Source of the DNA: JACCTH01 sp050741915 | Lineage (GTDB): Bacteria > Actinomycetota > Acidimicrobiia > Spongiisociales > ZC4RG35 | Length of the DNA: 64,000 nucleotides | Reading direction: 5' to 3' | Assembly: GCA_050741915.1 (NCBI GenBank) | Contig: JBOGEX010000126.1 | Coordinates: 1-64,000 of the forward strand | Translations under genes and position numbers: made by a program | In this document: positions 42,541 to 50,847 of the stretch, one piece after another | Numbering within the stretch: the first letter of the stretch is position 1 | How the letters are laid out: each line of letters opens with the position of its first letter | Notes under the pieces: model-generated | The model's input: only the letters and a program-made list of their open reading frames with translations | What the model was told of the DNA's origin: nothing | The model's database searches: none

Positions 42541-43949
42541 CAAACGAGGTATTGGTTCAGGTCACGTGCAAGGTACTGCCCGTCGCCCTTCCTGCCGTGG
42601 TATTGCTCACCTGAGATGATGATCCGGCCCCGGGAAAGAACCGTGTCGACCCCGCCCGACACTTCCAGTCCCTCGTAGCACGAATAATCGGTGCGCATGT
42701 GGTGGGTCTCGGCCGAGAGCCGGTGCCTCCGCTTCGGATCGAAGATGACGATGTCCGCGTCCGAGCCCACTGCAATCGTGCCCTTGCGAGGGAAAAGCCC
42801 GAACATTCGAGCCGGGGTGGTGGCGCAAACCTCGACCCACCGTTCCAGCGCCAATCGCTCCTCGGCCACGGCCCCGTGGTACATCAACTCGACCCGGTGC
42901 TCGACCCCGGGGAGGCCGTTGGGGATCTTGGAGAAGTCTCCCTCGCCCAACCGCTTCTGCCGCCCGAGCTCGGGATGATCCTCGAAGCAGAAGGGGCAAT
43001 GATCGGTGGACACAATCTGCAGATCGTTCGTGGCCAGCCCGGACCACAGAGCCTCCTGGTGGCCTTCGGCCCGGTCTCGCAGCGGCGGCGAGCAGACGAA
43101 CTTGGCGCCTTCGAAGCCGTTGCCGAGATCGTCGAGGTCCAAGAAGAGATACTGCGGGCAGGTTTCGGCGAAGACGTTGAGCCCTTCGTCGCGAGCGTTG
43201 GTGACCTCCGCCAATGCCTCCAAGGCCGACAGGTGGACGACATAGAGAGGACAACCTGCCAGCTCGGCGAGCTTGATCGCTCGATGGGTGGCCTCGCCCT
43301 CGAGGATCGAACGGCGGACGATTCCGTGATAGATCGGGTCGGTCTCACCCCGCTCGAGCGCCTGAGCGATGAGCACATCGATTGCTATCCCGTTCTCGGC
43401 GTGCATCATGATCGTGGCGCCGTTTTCGGCTGCCTTCTGCATCGCCCGGAAGATTTCGCCATCGGTGGAGTAGAAGACTCCCGGATAGGCCATGAACATC
43501 TTGAACGACGTCACTCCCTCGCCCATGGCGATATCCATCTCCTTCAATGATTGGTCGGTGACGTCGCCGACGATCAAGTGGAAGCCGTAGTCGATGGCAC
43601 AGTTCCCTTCGGCCTTCTCCCGCCAGGCCTCATAACCGTTCATCAGGTTTTGGCCCTTGGTCTGCACCGCGAAGTCGACGATTGTGGTCGTGCCTCCCCA
43701 GGCGGCCGCTCTGGTCCCGGTCTCGAAGTTGTCAGATGCGAAGGTGCCGCCGAAGGGCAACTCCATGTGAGTGTGGACGTCGATACCACCCGGCACGACG
43801 TACTTTCCCTGGGCGTCGATGATCTCGTCTGCCTCAACTTCGGTCCCCCGGGCCGAAAGACTGGCGACCTTCTCGCCGACAACGAGCACATCGGCCTCCT
43901 GCTGACCGGCATGGGTAATGACGGTTCCGTTCTTGATCAGGATCGACAT
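42540..43949 (-). CDS. hydA: dihydropyrimidinase / D-hydantoinase
   Basis: A 469-residue amidohydrolase starting MSILIKNGTVITHAGQQEAD. Metal ligands are DVHTHMELPFGG (H-x-H), the carboxylated Lys in VTSFKMFMAYPG, His in MMHAENG and VVHLSALEAL, and Asp in VSTDHCPFCF. The C-terminus has FPRKGTIAVGSDADIVIFDP. It hydrolyses 5,6-dihydrouracil/-thymine to N-carbamoyl-beta-amino acids. Downstream beta-alanine-type products could reach mmsA after transamination. The frame extends to 44147, but ATG 43949 is the family start and overlaps the ppa stop by 1 bp. Confidence 0.92.
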   Translation of the reverse strand: MSILIKNGTVITHAGQQEADVLVVGEKVASLSARGTEVEADEIIDAQGKYVVPGGIDVHTHMELPFGGTFASDNFETGTRAAAWGGTTTIVDFAVQTKGQNLMNGYEAWREKAEGNCAIDYGFHLIVGDVTDQSLKEMDIAMGEGVTSFKMFMAYPGVFYSTDGEIFRAMQKAAENGATIMMHAENGIAIDVLIAQALERGETDPIYHGIVRRSILEGEATHRAIKLAELAGCPLYVVHLSALEALAEVTNARDEGLNVFAETCPQYLFLDLDDLGNGFEGAKFVCSPPLRDRAEGHQEALWSGLATNDLQIVSTDHCPFCFEDHPELGRQKRLGEGDFSKIPNGLPGVEHRVELMYHGAVAEERLALERWVEVCATTPARMFGLFPRKGTIAVGSDADIVIFDPKRRHRLSAETHHMRTDYSCYEGLEVSGGVDTVLSRGRIIISGEQYHGRKGDGQYLARDLNQYLV

Positions 43950-44551
43950 CAGGTTCCTTTCGGGTAGTGATTTTGGTAATCGCGCTGAGCCGCTTCGATC
44001 AGGCGGCCGGCGTGGTCCGCTCCGTAGCGCTCCTGAATTGTGATGACATCTGGCTGACCGGCGAGTTGCTTGTAGGTCTCGAAATAGTGGGCAAGACGAT
44101 CGACCAATGCAAGCGGAAGCTCGGACAGTTCGACAATGTCCCCCCACACCGGATCCCTGTTGAGGACTGCCACCACCTTGTCGTCGGCCTCGCCCTGGTC
44201 GAGGATCTGGAGGCCGCCCACGGCGCGGGCAGTGAGGAGGATGTCAGCCCGATCGATCGGGCGCTCGGAGATAACGCAGATGTCCAGGGGGTCGCCGTCT
44301 CCGCCGCTGGCGCCAGGACACATTGCTGCCACCTCCTCGGCACAAAAAGTCTGGGGGATAAAGCCGTACAAAGTCGGGGGAGAGGACGACGTTTGCTGGG
44401 GACGGTCCACCTTCAGGTAGCCGCTGGGTTTATCCACCTCGTACTTGATCACGTCGAAGGGGGTGATCTCGATATAGGCGTTGACCAGCAAGGGGGGATC
44501 GGGGCCGACCGGGAGGCCATGCCAGGGGTGGGGCCGCCAGGAAGTGAACAT
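43949..44551 (-). CDS. inorganic pyrophosphatase family protein
   Basis: A 200-residue soluble type I pyrophosphatase. The catalytic/metal block is ASGGDGDPLDICVISE (D-x-D-P-x-D). IEITPFDVIKYEVDKPSGYL lies upstream and ADDKVVAVLNRDPVWGDI downstream. It hydrolyses PPi to phosphate with Mg2+. The spacing of some blocks differs from classical Ppa (usual DGDPvDvlv). The Trp/Pro-rich N-terminus is an extension. It is first in an operon with dihydropyrimidinase and the lipoprotein. Confidence 0.87.
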   Translation of the reverse strand: MFTSWRPHPWHGLPVGPDPPLLVNAYIEITPFDVIKYEVDKPSGYLKVDRPQQTSSSPPTLYGFIPQTFCAEEVAAMCPGASGGDGDPLDICVISERPIDRADILLTARAVGGLQILDQGEADDKVVAVLNRDPVWGDIVELSELPLALVDRLAHYFETYKQLAGQPDVITIQERYGADHAGRLIEAAQRDYQNHYPKGT

Positions 44552-44563
44552 CAGCCCAAACCT

Positions 44564-44602
44564 AGACGGCGCGCCTAGACAGCACGCCGAGACGGCACGC
44601 CT
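44564..44602. repeat. three tandem 13-bp repeats in the ppa/ABC-transporter divergent region
   Basis: AGACGGCGCGCCT, AGACAGCACGCCG and AGACGGCACGCCT follow each other without gaps. They lie 13 bp upstream of the pyrophosphatase start (minus strand) and 49 bp upstream of the transporter gene start (plus strand). Their placement suits a regulator binding side by side on the DNA helix, controlling one or both genes. Confidence 0.65.
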
Positions 44603-44650
44603 GACCGCGGCTTAGTAACTTGGCCGTCCACAGTGTCGAAGGAGGCACAC

Positions 44651-45829
44651 CTGAAACAGAAATTGACCATCCTCCTCGTGTTCGGGCTGTTCGTCGCAGC
44701 CTGCGGAGGAACAGCAGCAACGACCACCGCCGCCGACAGCCCCGCCACCACCGCCGGGGGACCGGCGACGACCGCCGGAGGAGGAACCGAAACCACCGGT
44801 GCCGCCGCCGGGGGCATGGAGGAACTGATTGCCGCCGCCCAGGCGGAGGGAACGCTGACCACCATCGCCCTTCCTCACGACTGGTGCAACTACGGCGAGG
44901 TCATCTCGACCTTTGCCGACAAGTACGGCATCGCCGTGAACGAGCTCGCTCCCGACGCCGGTTCGGCCGACGAGCTGGAGGCGGTGCGAGCCAATCAGGG
45001 CAGCACCGGTCCGCAGGCCCCGGATGTGCTCGACATCGGTCTCGCCTTCGGTCCGGACGCCAAGGACGAGGGCCTGCTCCAGGCGTACCAGGTGGAGACT
45101 TGGGATTCGATTCCCGGCGATGCCAAGGACGCCGAGGGCTACTGGTACGGCGACTACTACGGCGTTCTCGCCTTCGAGGTCAATGCCGATGTGATCGACA
45201 ACGTCCCCCAGACGTGGGCCGACCTGCTCAAGCCCGAGTACCAGGGCGCCATCGCCCTGGCGGGAGATCCGAGAGTCTCAGCCCAAGCGATCTCGGCGGT
45301 GTTTGCCGCCGGCCTCGCCAGCGGAGGCTCACTCGACGACGCCCAGCCCGGTCTCGACTTCTTTGCTCAACTGGCAGAGGCAGGCAACCTGGTGCCCGTG
45401 ATCGCCGAGTCAGGAACGGTTGCTTCCGGTGAGACCCCGATCACCATTCGCTGGACCTACAACGCCCTGGCCAATCGCGACGCCAACGCCGACATCGCCA
45501 ACATCGAGGTGGTGGTACCGGCCGACAGCGGTCGCTACGCCGGGGTCTATGTGCAGGGGATCAGCGCCTATGCCCCCCATCCCAATGCCGCCAAGCTTTG
45601 GATGGAGTTCCTGTACTCGGATGAAGGCCAGAACATCTGGCTCAAGGGCTACTGCCATCCCATTCGCTACCAGGATCTGGTGGCTCGCGACGCGGTGCCG
45701 CAGGAGCAGCTCGACCAGCTACCCGACGTGGAAGGTGCGGTGTTTCCGACGCTCGACCAGATCGGCGCCGCTAGCGAGTTAATCACCACCAACTGGGACT
45801 CGGAGGTTGGCGTCAATGTCGGGGGTTGA
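44651..45829 (+). CDS. ABC transporter substrate-binding lipoprotein (PotD/FbpA-like)
   Basis: A protein of about 392 residues. The signal and lipobox are LTILLVFGLFVAACGG, then a Thr/Ala/Gly-rich linker. The mature domain is a family 1 solute-binding fold (IISTFADKYGIAVNELAPDA, GYWYGDYYGVLAFEVNAD, LYSDEGQNIWLKGYCHPIRY). GGAGG (44641-44645) lies 5 nt before CTG 44651, giving a signal peptide that begins exactly KQKLTIL. The conventional GTG 44633 lies in front of the Shine-Dalgarno. I therefore infer a CTG start. Substrates may be polyamines, iron or other small ligands. It is followed by two permeases and an ATPase. Confidence 0.85.
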   Translation: MKQKLTILLVFGLFVAACGGTAATTTAADSPATTAGGPATTAGGGTETTGAAAGGMEELIAAAQAEGTLTTIALPHDWCNYGEVISTFADKYGIAVNELAPDAGSADELEAVRANQGSTGPQAPDVLDIGLAFGPDAKDEGLLQAYQVETWDSIPGDAKDAEGYWYGDYYGVLAFEVNADVIDNVPQTWADLLKPEYQGAIALAGDPRVSAQAISAVFAAGLASGGSLDDAQPGLDFFAQLAEAGNLVPVIAESGTVASGETPITIRWTYNALANRDANADIANIEVVVPADSGRYAGVYVQGISAYAPHPNAAKLWMEFLYSDEGQNIWLKGYCHPIRYQDLVARDAVPQEQLDQLPDVEGAVFPTLDQIGAASELITTNWDSEVGVNVGG

Positions 45830-46708
45830 GTGACCGCAATCAGTGAGGTGGGGGGCAAGCGCCCCCCACCCCGCTCCTGGAACTGGGTGGGGATCGTCCC
45901 CTTCCTGCTGTTCTCCGGTGCCTTCTTGCTCGGTCCGGCCGCGATCCTCCTCGTTCGCAGCTTCCAGGCCAACGAAGGCGGCTGGACCTTCCTCAATTAT
46001 CGCCAGTTGATCGACCCCCAGGTGCTAGAAGCGTATGGACTCTCGGTCCGGATCAGCCTGGTCACCGCCGTCGTGGGTGGGGTCTTCGGGTTCTTGATGG
46101 CCTGGGCTGTGATTTACGGCGGCCTGCCGAGGCCGTTCCGTTCGTTGCTCACCACTTTCTCCGGGGTGGCTTCGAACTTCGCCGGTGTCCCGTTGGCGGC
46201 CGCCTTCATCTTCACCCTCGGCCGCATCGGGCTCATTACCGCACTGTTTGGCTTCTTCGGGGTGGAGCTCTATCAGTCCGGTTTTTCGCTCTACAACTTC
46301 TGGGGCCTCACCGTCGTTTATATGTTCTTTCAATTTCCACTGATGGTTCTCACCATCACTCCGGCCCTCGAGGGTTTGAAGAAGGAGTGGAAGGAGGCAT
46401 CGGAAAACCTGGGGGCCACTTCCTGGCAGTACTGGCGCCATGTCGCCCTCCCGGTCCTCTTGCCCTCGATCCTGGGCACGATCATTCTGCTTTTCGGCAA
46501 CGCCTTCGGTGCCCACGCCACGGCTTACGCCTTAACCGGCGGCACGTTGCGGCTGGCCACGATTTTGATTGGTGCCCAAATCTCGGGCGACGTTCTCCAA
46601 AACCAAGGACTTGGTTATGCGGTGGCGATGGGGATGGTCGTAATCATGGGCGTTTCGATCGGCATCTACACGCTGCTCCAGCGACGAGCGGAGAGGTGGC
46701 TCGGTTGA
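45830..46708 (+). CDS. ABC transporter permease (PotB-like)
   Basis: A 292-residue inner-membrane protein with six predicted helices. It has FLLGPAAILLVRSFQANEGG near the N-terminus, and the EAA loop is EASENLGATSWQYWRHVALP. It starts at GTG directly after the substrate-binding gene's TGA, and its stop overlaps the next permease start. It forms the translocation pore with the second permease. Confidence 0.88.
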   Translation: MTAISEVGGKRPPPRSWNWVGIVPFLLFSGAFLLGPAAILLVRSFQANEGGWTFLNYRQLIDPQVLEAYGLSVRISLVTAVVGGVFGFLMAWAVIYGGLPRPFRSLLTTFSGVASNFAGVPLAAAFIFTLGRIGLITALFGFFGVELYQSGFSLYNFWGLTVVYMFFQFPLMVLTITPALEGLKKEWKEASENLGATSWQYWRHVALPVLLPSILGTIILLFGNAFGAHATAYALTGGTLRLATILIGAQISGDVLQNQGLGYAVAMGMVVIMGVSIGIYTLLQRRAERWLG

Positions 46709-47562
46709 CGGTGACAACCGCACCGACGGCGGTCGAGACACCGACCGCAATAGTAACCCCGGCCAAGGCTGGCGCCGGAAGCAAGCTGATGGCGTGGCTC
46801 ATCCTCCTCGCCGGGCTCGCTTACTTCTTCACGCCTTTGATCGCCACTGGCGAACGAGCCTTTGGGGCGATCGGGAGAACGTTCAGCTTCGAAGCCTTTC
46901 GACGGATTATCACCGATCCAGAGTTCGTGAGAACCTTCGGCGAATCGGCGATCAATGCCGTCCTCACCATTTTCGTCTCATTGCTCGTCATCGTCCCGAC
47001 CGCTTATTGGGTTACGTTGCGAGTGCCGAAGCTGCGCTCGGTGGTCGAGTTCATCACGCTGCTCCCCTTTGTCATTCCGGCGGTGGTACTGGTCTTCGGC
47101 CTGATCCGGATGTACAGCCGGCCCCCGCTGGCCGTCCTCTCGACCTACGGATCTACCAGAGTGGTGTTGATCTGTGCCTATGCCGCCCTCTCGTTTCCCT
47201 ACATGTATCGCTCGGTCGACAACGGCTTGCGGGCCATCAATGTCCGCACCTTGACGGAAGCCGCCCAGAGTCTCGGAGCGAAATGGCCGACGATCATCTG
47301 GCGGGTGATCTTTCCCAACCTGAAAGTCGCTCTCTTGTCGGGTGCGCTTCTCACCTTCGCCATCGTCATCGGTGAGCTGACGATCGCGCTCTTCATGGGT
47401 CAGCACACTTTTGGGCCTTACATGTCGAATCTGGTCCGCAACTTCGTCGCCGAACCGGCTGCCCTGACGATCTTGAGTTTTGCTATGACCTGGGGGGCAA
47501 TGGGGATCATCTCGTATCTGACTCGCCGGCAGCCATCGTCGCGGCCCAAGAAGGCTGTTTGA
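46705..47562 (+). CDS. ABC transporter permease (PotC-like)
   Basis: A 285-residue permease with six helices. The EAA-type loop is EAAQSLGAKWPTIIWRVIFP. The cytoplasmic N-terminus is Thr/Val/Pro-rich (VTTAPTAVETPTAIVTPAKA). Translation starts at TTG 46705 (TTGA overlap with the first permease) or GTG 46711. It ends with RRQPSSRPKKAV, overlapping the ATPase gene start. Confidence 0.87.
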   Translation: MTVTTAPTAVETPTAIVTPAKAGAGSKLMAWLILLAGLAYFFTPLIATGERAFGAIGRTFSFEAFRRIITDPEFVRTFGESAINAVLTIFVSLLVIVPTAYWVTLRVPKLRSVVEFITLLPFVIPAVVLVFGLIRMYSRPPLAVLSTYGSTRVVLICAYAALSFPYMYRSVDNGLRAINVRTLTEAAQSLGAKWPTIIWRVIFPNLKVALLSGALLTFAIVIGELTIALFMGQHTFGPYMSNLVRNFVAEPAALTILSFAMTWGAMGIISYLTRRQPSSRPKKAV

Positions 47563-48632
47563 TGGCGTTCCTCACTCTCGATCATGTTCGGAAGGAGTTC
47601 GGCGGCAACGCCGCGGTGGAGGACTTCAACCTCGACGTCGAAGCAGGCGAGTTCGTCTCGTTCCTCGGTCCCTCCGGTTGCGGGAAGACCACCACCCTGC
47701 GGATGATCGCCGGCTTCGAGAAGCCGTCGAGCGGGCGTATCAGCGTTAACGGCCGCGATATCACCAATGCTCGTCCCAACGAGCGCGACGTGGGGATGGT
47801 CTTTCAGCAATATGCGCTGTTTCCCAACATGACGGTGGCGCAGAACGTGGGCTTTGGCCTCAAGTTGAAGAAGAGCCCGAGCCGCGAGATCACCTCTCGG
47901 GTGGCTGAGCTGCTCGAGTTGATCCATATGCCCGACAAGGGCCATAACTATCCCCACGAGCTGTCAGGTGGCCAGCAGCAACGAGTGGCCCTGGCCCGGG
48001 CGCTCGCCATTAGCCCGCAGGTGCTGTTGCTCGATGAGCCGCTGTCGGCCCTCGATGCCAAGATCCGCGACGAGCTGCGCAATGAGATCCGCCGCATCCA
48101 ACGGCAACTCAACATCACCACGATCTATGTGACTCATGATCAGGAGGAAGCGATGGCCCTCTCCGATCGAGTGGTAGTCATGAGCCGGGGAGCGATGGAG
48201 CAGGTGGGTCCGCCGTTCCAGATCTACAACTATCCCGAGACTCAATTCGTCGCCTCTTTCGTCGGCAAGCTCAACCAGCTTCCTGGCAAGGTGCTCGATC
48301 CCGCGGCTGGCACCGTGCAGTGCGGAGACACAAAGGTCAGAACCACGACACCGATCGAAGAGAAGGCCGGTGCTCCCGTAAACGTGATGGTGCGGCCCGA
48401 GGAACTCGATCTGGGGGCGGGCGAAGAGAATCAGGTGTCGGGAGTCGTGGAGTCGGTCAACTTTCTCGGGGCCATCGTTCGGGTGCGGCTCGATCGAGCT
48501 CACTCCAACGGCGCAGGCGACATGATTACCGCCGACCTTTTCAACGAGCGCCTGCTCGAATTGCCGAGCGTCGGAGCCACGGTGATAGTGTCGTTTCCCG
48601 CCCACGCCTGCTGGGTCCTGACAGCCCGTTAG
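47562..48632 (+). CDS. ABC transporter ATP-binding protein (PotA-like)
   Basis: A 356-residue ATPase. Walker A is GPSGCGKTTTLRMIAG, the Q-loop is MVFQQYALFPNMTV, and the signature is ELSGGQQQRVALARAL. Walker B is VLLLDEPLSALDAK, and the H-loop is VTHDQEEAMALSDR. A C-terminal TOBE domain (about 245-356) has VMVRPEELDL. It energises the two permeases. ATG 47562 overlaps the permease stop (TTGATG). The stop overlaps the convergent cyclase gene by 4 bp. Confidence 0.93.
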   Translation: MAFLTLDHVRKEFGGNAAVEDFNLDVEAGEFVSFLGPSGCGKTTTLRMIAGFEKPSSGRISVNGRDITNARPNERDVGMVFQQYALFPNMTVAQNVGFGLKLKKSPSREITSRVAELLELIHMPDKGHNYPHELSGGQQQRVALARALAISPQVLLLDEPLSALDAKIRDELRNEIRRIQRQLNITTIYVTHDQEEAMALSDRVVVMSRGAMEQVGPPFQIYNYPETQFVASFVGKLNQLPGKVLDPAAGTVQCGDTKVRTTTPIEEKAGAPVNVMVRPEELDLGAGEENQVSGVVESVNFLGAIVRVRLDRAHSNGAGDMITADLFNERLLELPSVGATVIVSFPAHACWVLTAR

Positions 48633-49498
48633 TCGGGAAAAGTCCTGCTTCCCAGCAGAGAGAAGAGCTGGCGAGACCCCGCCAGGCCCCGCAGTTCGTG
48701 TTGGCCTCTGTCGGCCCAATCGAAGTCCGAGCTGCCCACCAGGTCCCTAACTGTGGACGAGGCGAGGATTTCGTCGGGTCGAGCTTCAGACAGGATTCGG
48801 GCCGCTTCGTTGACAGAGATCCCGCGGATGTCAGAGCCGACAAGGTCGATCTCGCCTGCGTGAATAGCCACCCGCAGGTGGAGGTCGAGGGATAAAGCGA
48901 CGTCGCGCAAAGTGCGAGCGCAGCGGATCGCCCGTGCCGCGCTAGCGAACACGGCCAGTACTCCGTCCCCCGTGGTCTTGATCACACGGCCTCCATATTT
49001 ACCAAGAGTTTCACGGACCCTTTCCTCGTGGGTGGCGATTAGATCGGCCCACCTTGTTTCCCCTAGGGACTGGGCGATTGCGGTCGACTCGACGATGTCG
49101 GTGAAGACGATCGTGGCCAGTACACGTTCCATTCCCTCGTCGGTAGCCGGGAGCCAGCTACGAGAGCCAGTCCACGTCAGGTCCACGTAGGGCTCGTCGC
49201 CCAAAACTATGGCATCGTGCCCGGGTGGGACATCGATCACCGTTCCCGGGCCGATATCGAGCTCGACTCCCGAGCCGGTCAACAAGCGGAGCTCACCAGC
49301 GAGAGTCATCCCTACGTGTCGGGTTTGGCACAACTCACCGCCCACGAGGGGCCGCAGGTGAGTCGACCATCTCCAGCCCGGGTAGTGAAAGGTCCTAGCC
49401 ACCGTCAGACCTCCCAGGTGGACCAACTCCGAACGCAGGGAATCAAGCTCGATCACTTCGTCCGGATTCTCGAAGCTGGCAATGATTCGAGGGCCCAC
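48629..49498 (-). CDS. class III adenylate/guanylate cyclase with N-terminal cupin
   Basis: A 289-residue protein. Residues about 40-105 form a cupin-like sensor (VGMTLAGELRLLTGSG, GTVIDVPPGHDAIV). Residues about 122-285 form a class III cyclase homology domain: VLATIVFTDIVESTAIAQSL with the first metal Asp, KTTGDGVLAVFASAA with the second, and LRVAIHAGEIDLVGSDIRGI. The substrate-specifying Lys/Asp pair was not verified. It probably makes cAMP in response to a small ligand or metal bound by the cupin. It faces the ABC transporter operon. Confidence 0.85.
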   Translation of the reverse strand: MGPRIIASFENPDEVIELDSLRSELVHLGGLTVARTFHYPGWRWSTHLRPLVGGELCQTRHVGMTLAGELRLLTGSGVELDIGPGTVIDVPPGHDAIVLGDEPYVDLTWTGSRSWLPATDEGMERVLATIVFTDIVESTAIAQSLGETRWADLIATHEERVRETLGKYGGRVIKTTGDGVLAVFASAARAIRCARTLRDVALSLDLHLRVAIHAGEIDLVGSDIRGISVNEAARILSEARPDEILASSTVRDLVGSSDFDWADRGQHELRGLAGSRQLFSLLGSRTFPD

Positions 49499-49539
49499 GA
49501 CCCAAATGTTATGCGGCGGCTTCTTAGCATCGGTGGGCG

Positions 49540-50847
49540 ATGTCCTATGCAGCGAGATTTACCTGGGGAGCAGCCACGTCTGCCTACCAGATCGAGGGCG
49601 GTCGGATTGACGGCAAGGGCCAGTCGATCTGGGACACCTTCTCCGAGCAAGAAAGGATGAGAGACCCGGGCGACACCACCTGCGATCACTACCACCGCTG
49701 GGAAGAGGACGTTCGTCTAATGGCCGAGCTCGGGCTGACCGCCTATCGGATGTCGGTGGCCTGGACGCGCGTCCTACCCGAGGGTCGCGGCATTGTCAAT
49801 CAAAAGGGCCTCGATTTCTATCGACGTCTGGTCGACGCCCTACTCGAAGTAGGAATCGAGCCCTGGGTCACCCTCTTCCATTGGGATCTGCCGCAGGCTT
49901 TGGAGGACGAGGGCGGCTGGCCGGCGCGGAGCACCGTCGATGCGTTCCGCGGCTATGTCGAAGTGGTCGCGTCGGCGTTGGGCGATCGGGTCAAGAACTG
50001 GATCACGATCAACGAACCATGGGTGGCGGCAACACTCGGTTACATCGAGGGAGTCTTCGCCCCCGGTCGTGCCGACTGGAAGGACGGCCTGGCGGCCGGT
50101 CATCACCTCCTCCTGGCTCATGGCCAAGCCGTTCCAGTGATCCGGTCGCGATCGCCTGGCTCGAAGGTGGGAGTCGCGATCGACTGCCGGCCTGCTTCGC
50201 CGGCCAGCCCGAGCCCAGCCGACGAAGCCGCCTGGCAGCATTTCGATGGCTTCCGCAACCGCTGGTATTTCGATCCGATCTTCGGTCGGGGTTATCCCGA
50301 GGACATGGTGCAGACCTATCGCCAGCGCGGCCGCTGGGATGACGGCCTGGTTCACCCGGGCGACCTCGAGACGATTGGGGCGCCGATCGATTTCCTGGGG
50401 GTCAACTACTACACGGCCATCTCCGTGTCAGCGGGGAGAGAAGAAAGCGAGCAGACCGACATCGGTCCCGGTCCGAATCCCCCCGACGGTTACACCGAGA
50501 TGGGATGGGAAATCGTTCCTTCGGCTCTGACCGAGTTCCTAGTCCGACTCAACAACGACTATCGACCACCCGCGATCGTCATCACCGAGAACGGGGCCTC
50601 GTATTCCGATCCCTATGACGATCAGCGTCGGATCGACTATCTCGCCGCCCATATCGCCGCGACAGAAGATGCGATCGAGAGTGGAGTACCTGTGGAGGGG
50701 TACTTCGTCTGGAGTCTGCTCGACAACCTGGAGTGGACCGCCGGCTTCAGCCAGCGGTTCGGGCTGATCCACGTCGACTTCGAAACCCTCGTCCGAACCC
50801 CCAAGGCAAGTTTCGACTGGTACCGGCGTCGGATTGCCTCCGGGTAG
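49540..50847 (+). CDS. GH1 beta-glucosidase
   Basis: A 435-residue glycoside hydrolase family 1 protein. It has FTWGAATSAYQIEGG at the N-terminus, acid/base Glu in WITINEPWVAA, nucleophile Glu in IVITENGASY, and VEGYFVWSLLDNLEWTAGFS near the end. It cleaves terminal beta-glucosides or related beta-glycosides. There is no signal peptide, so it is cytoplasmic. Its last 14 bp overlap the methyltransferase gene. Confidence 0.93.
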   Translation: MSYAARFTWGAATSAYQIEGGRIDGKGQSIWDTFSEQERMRDPGDTTCDHYHRWEEDVRLMAELGLTAYRMSVAWTRVLPEGRGIVNQKGLDFYRRLVDALLEVGIEPWVTLFHWDLPQALEDEGGWPARSTVDAFRGYVEVVASALGDRVKNWITINEPWVAATLGYIEGVFAPGRADWKDGLAAGHHLLLAHGQAVPVIRSRSPGSKVGVAIDCRPASPASPSPADEAAWQHFDGFRNRWYFDPIFGRGYPEDMVQTYRQRGRWDDGLVHPGDLETIGAPIDFLGVNYYTAISVSAGREESEQTDIGPGPNPPDGYTEMGWEIVPSALTEFLVRLNNDYRPPAIVITENGASYSDPYDDQRRIDYLAAHIAATEDAIESGVPVEGYFVWSLLDNLEWTAGFSQRFGLIHVDFETLVRTPKASFDWYRRRIASG

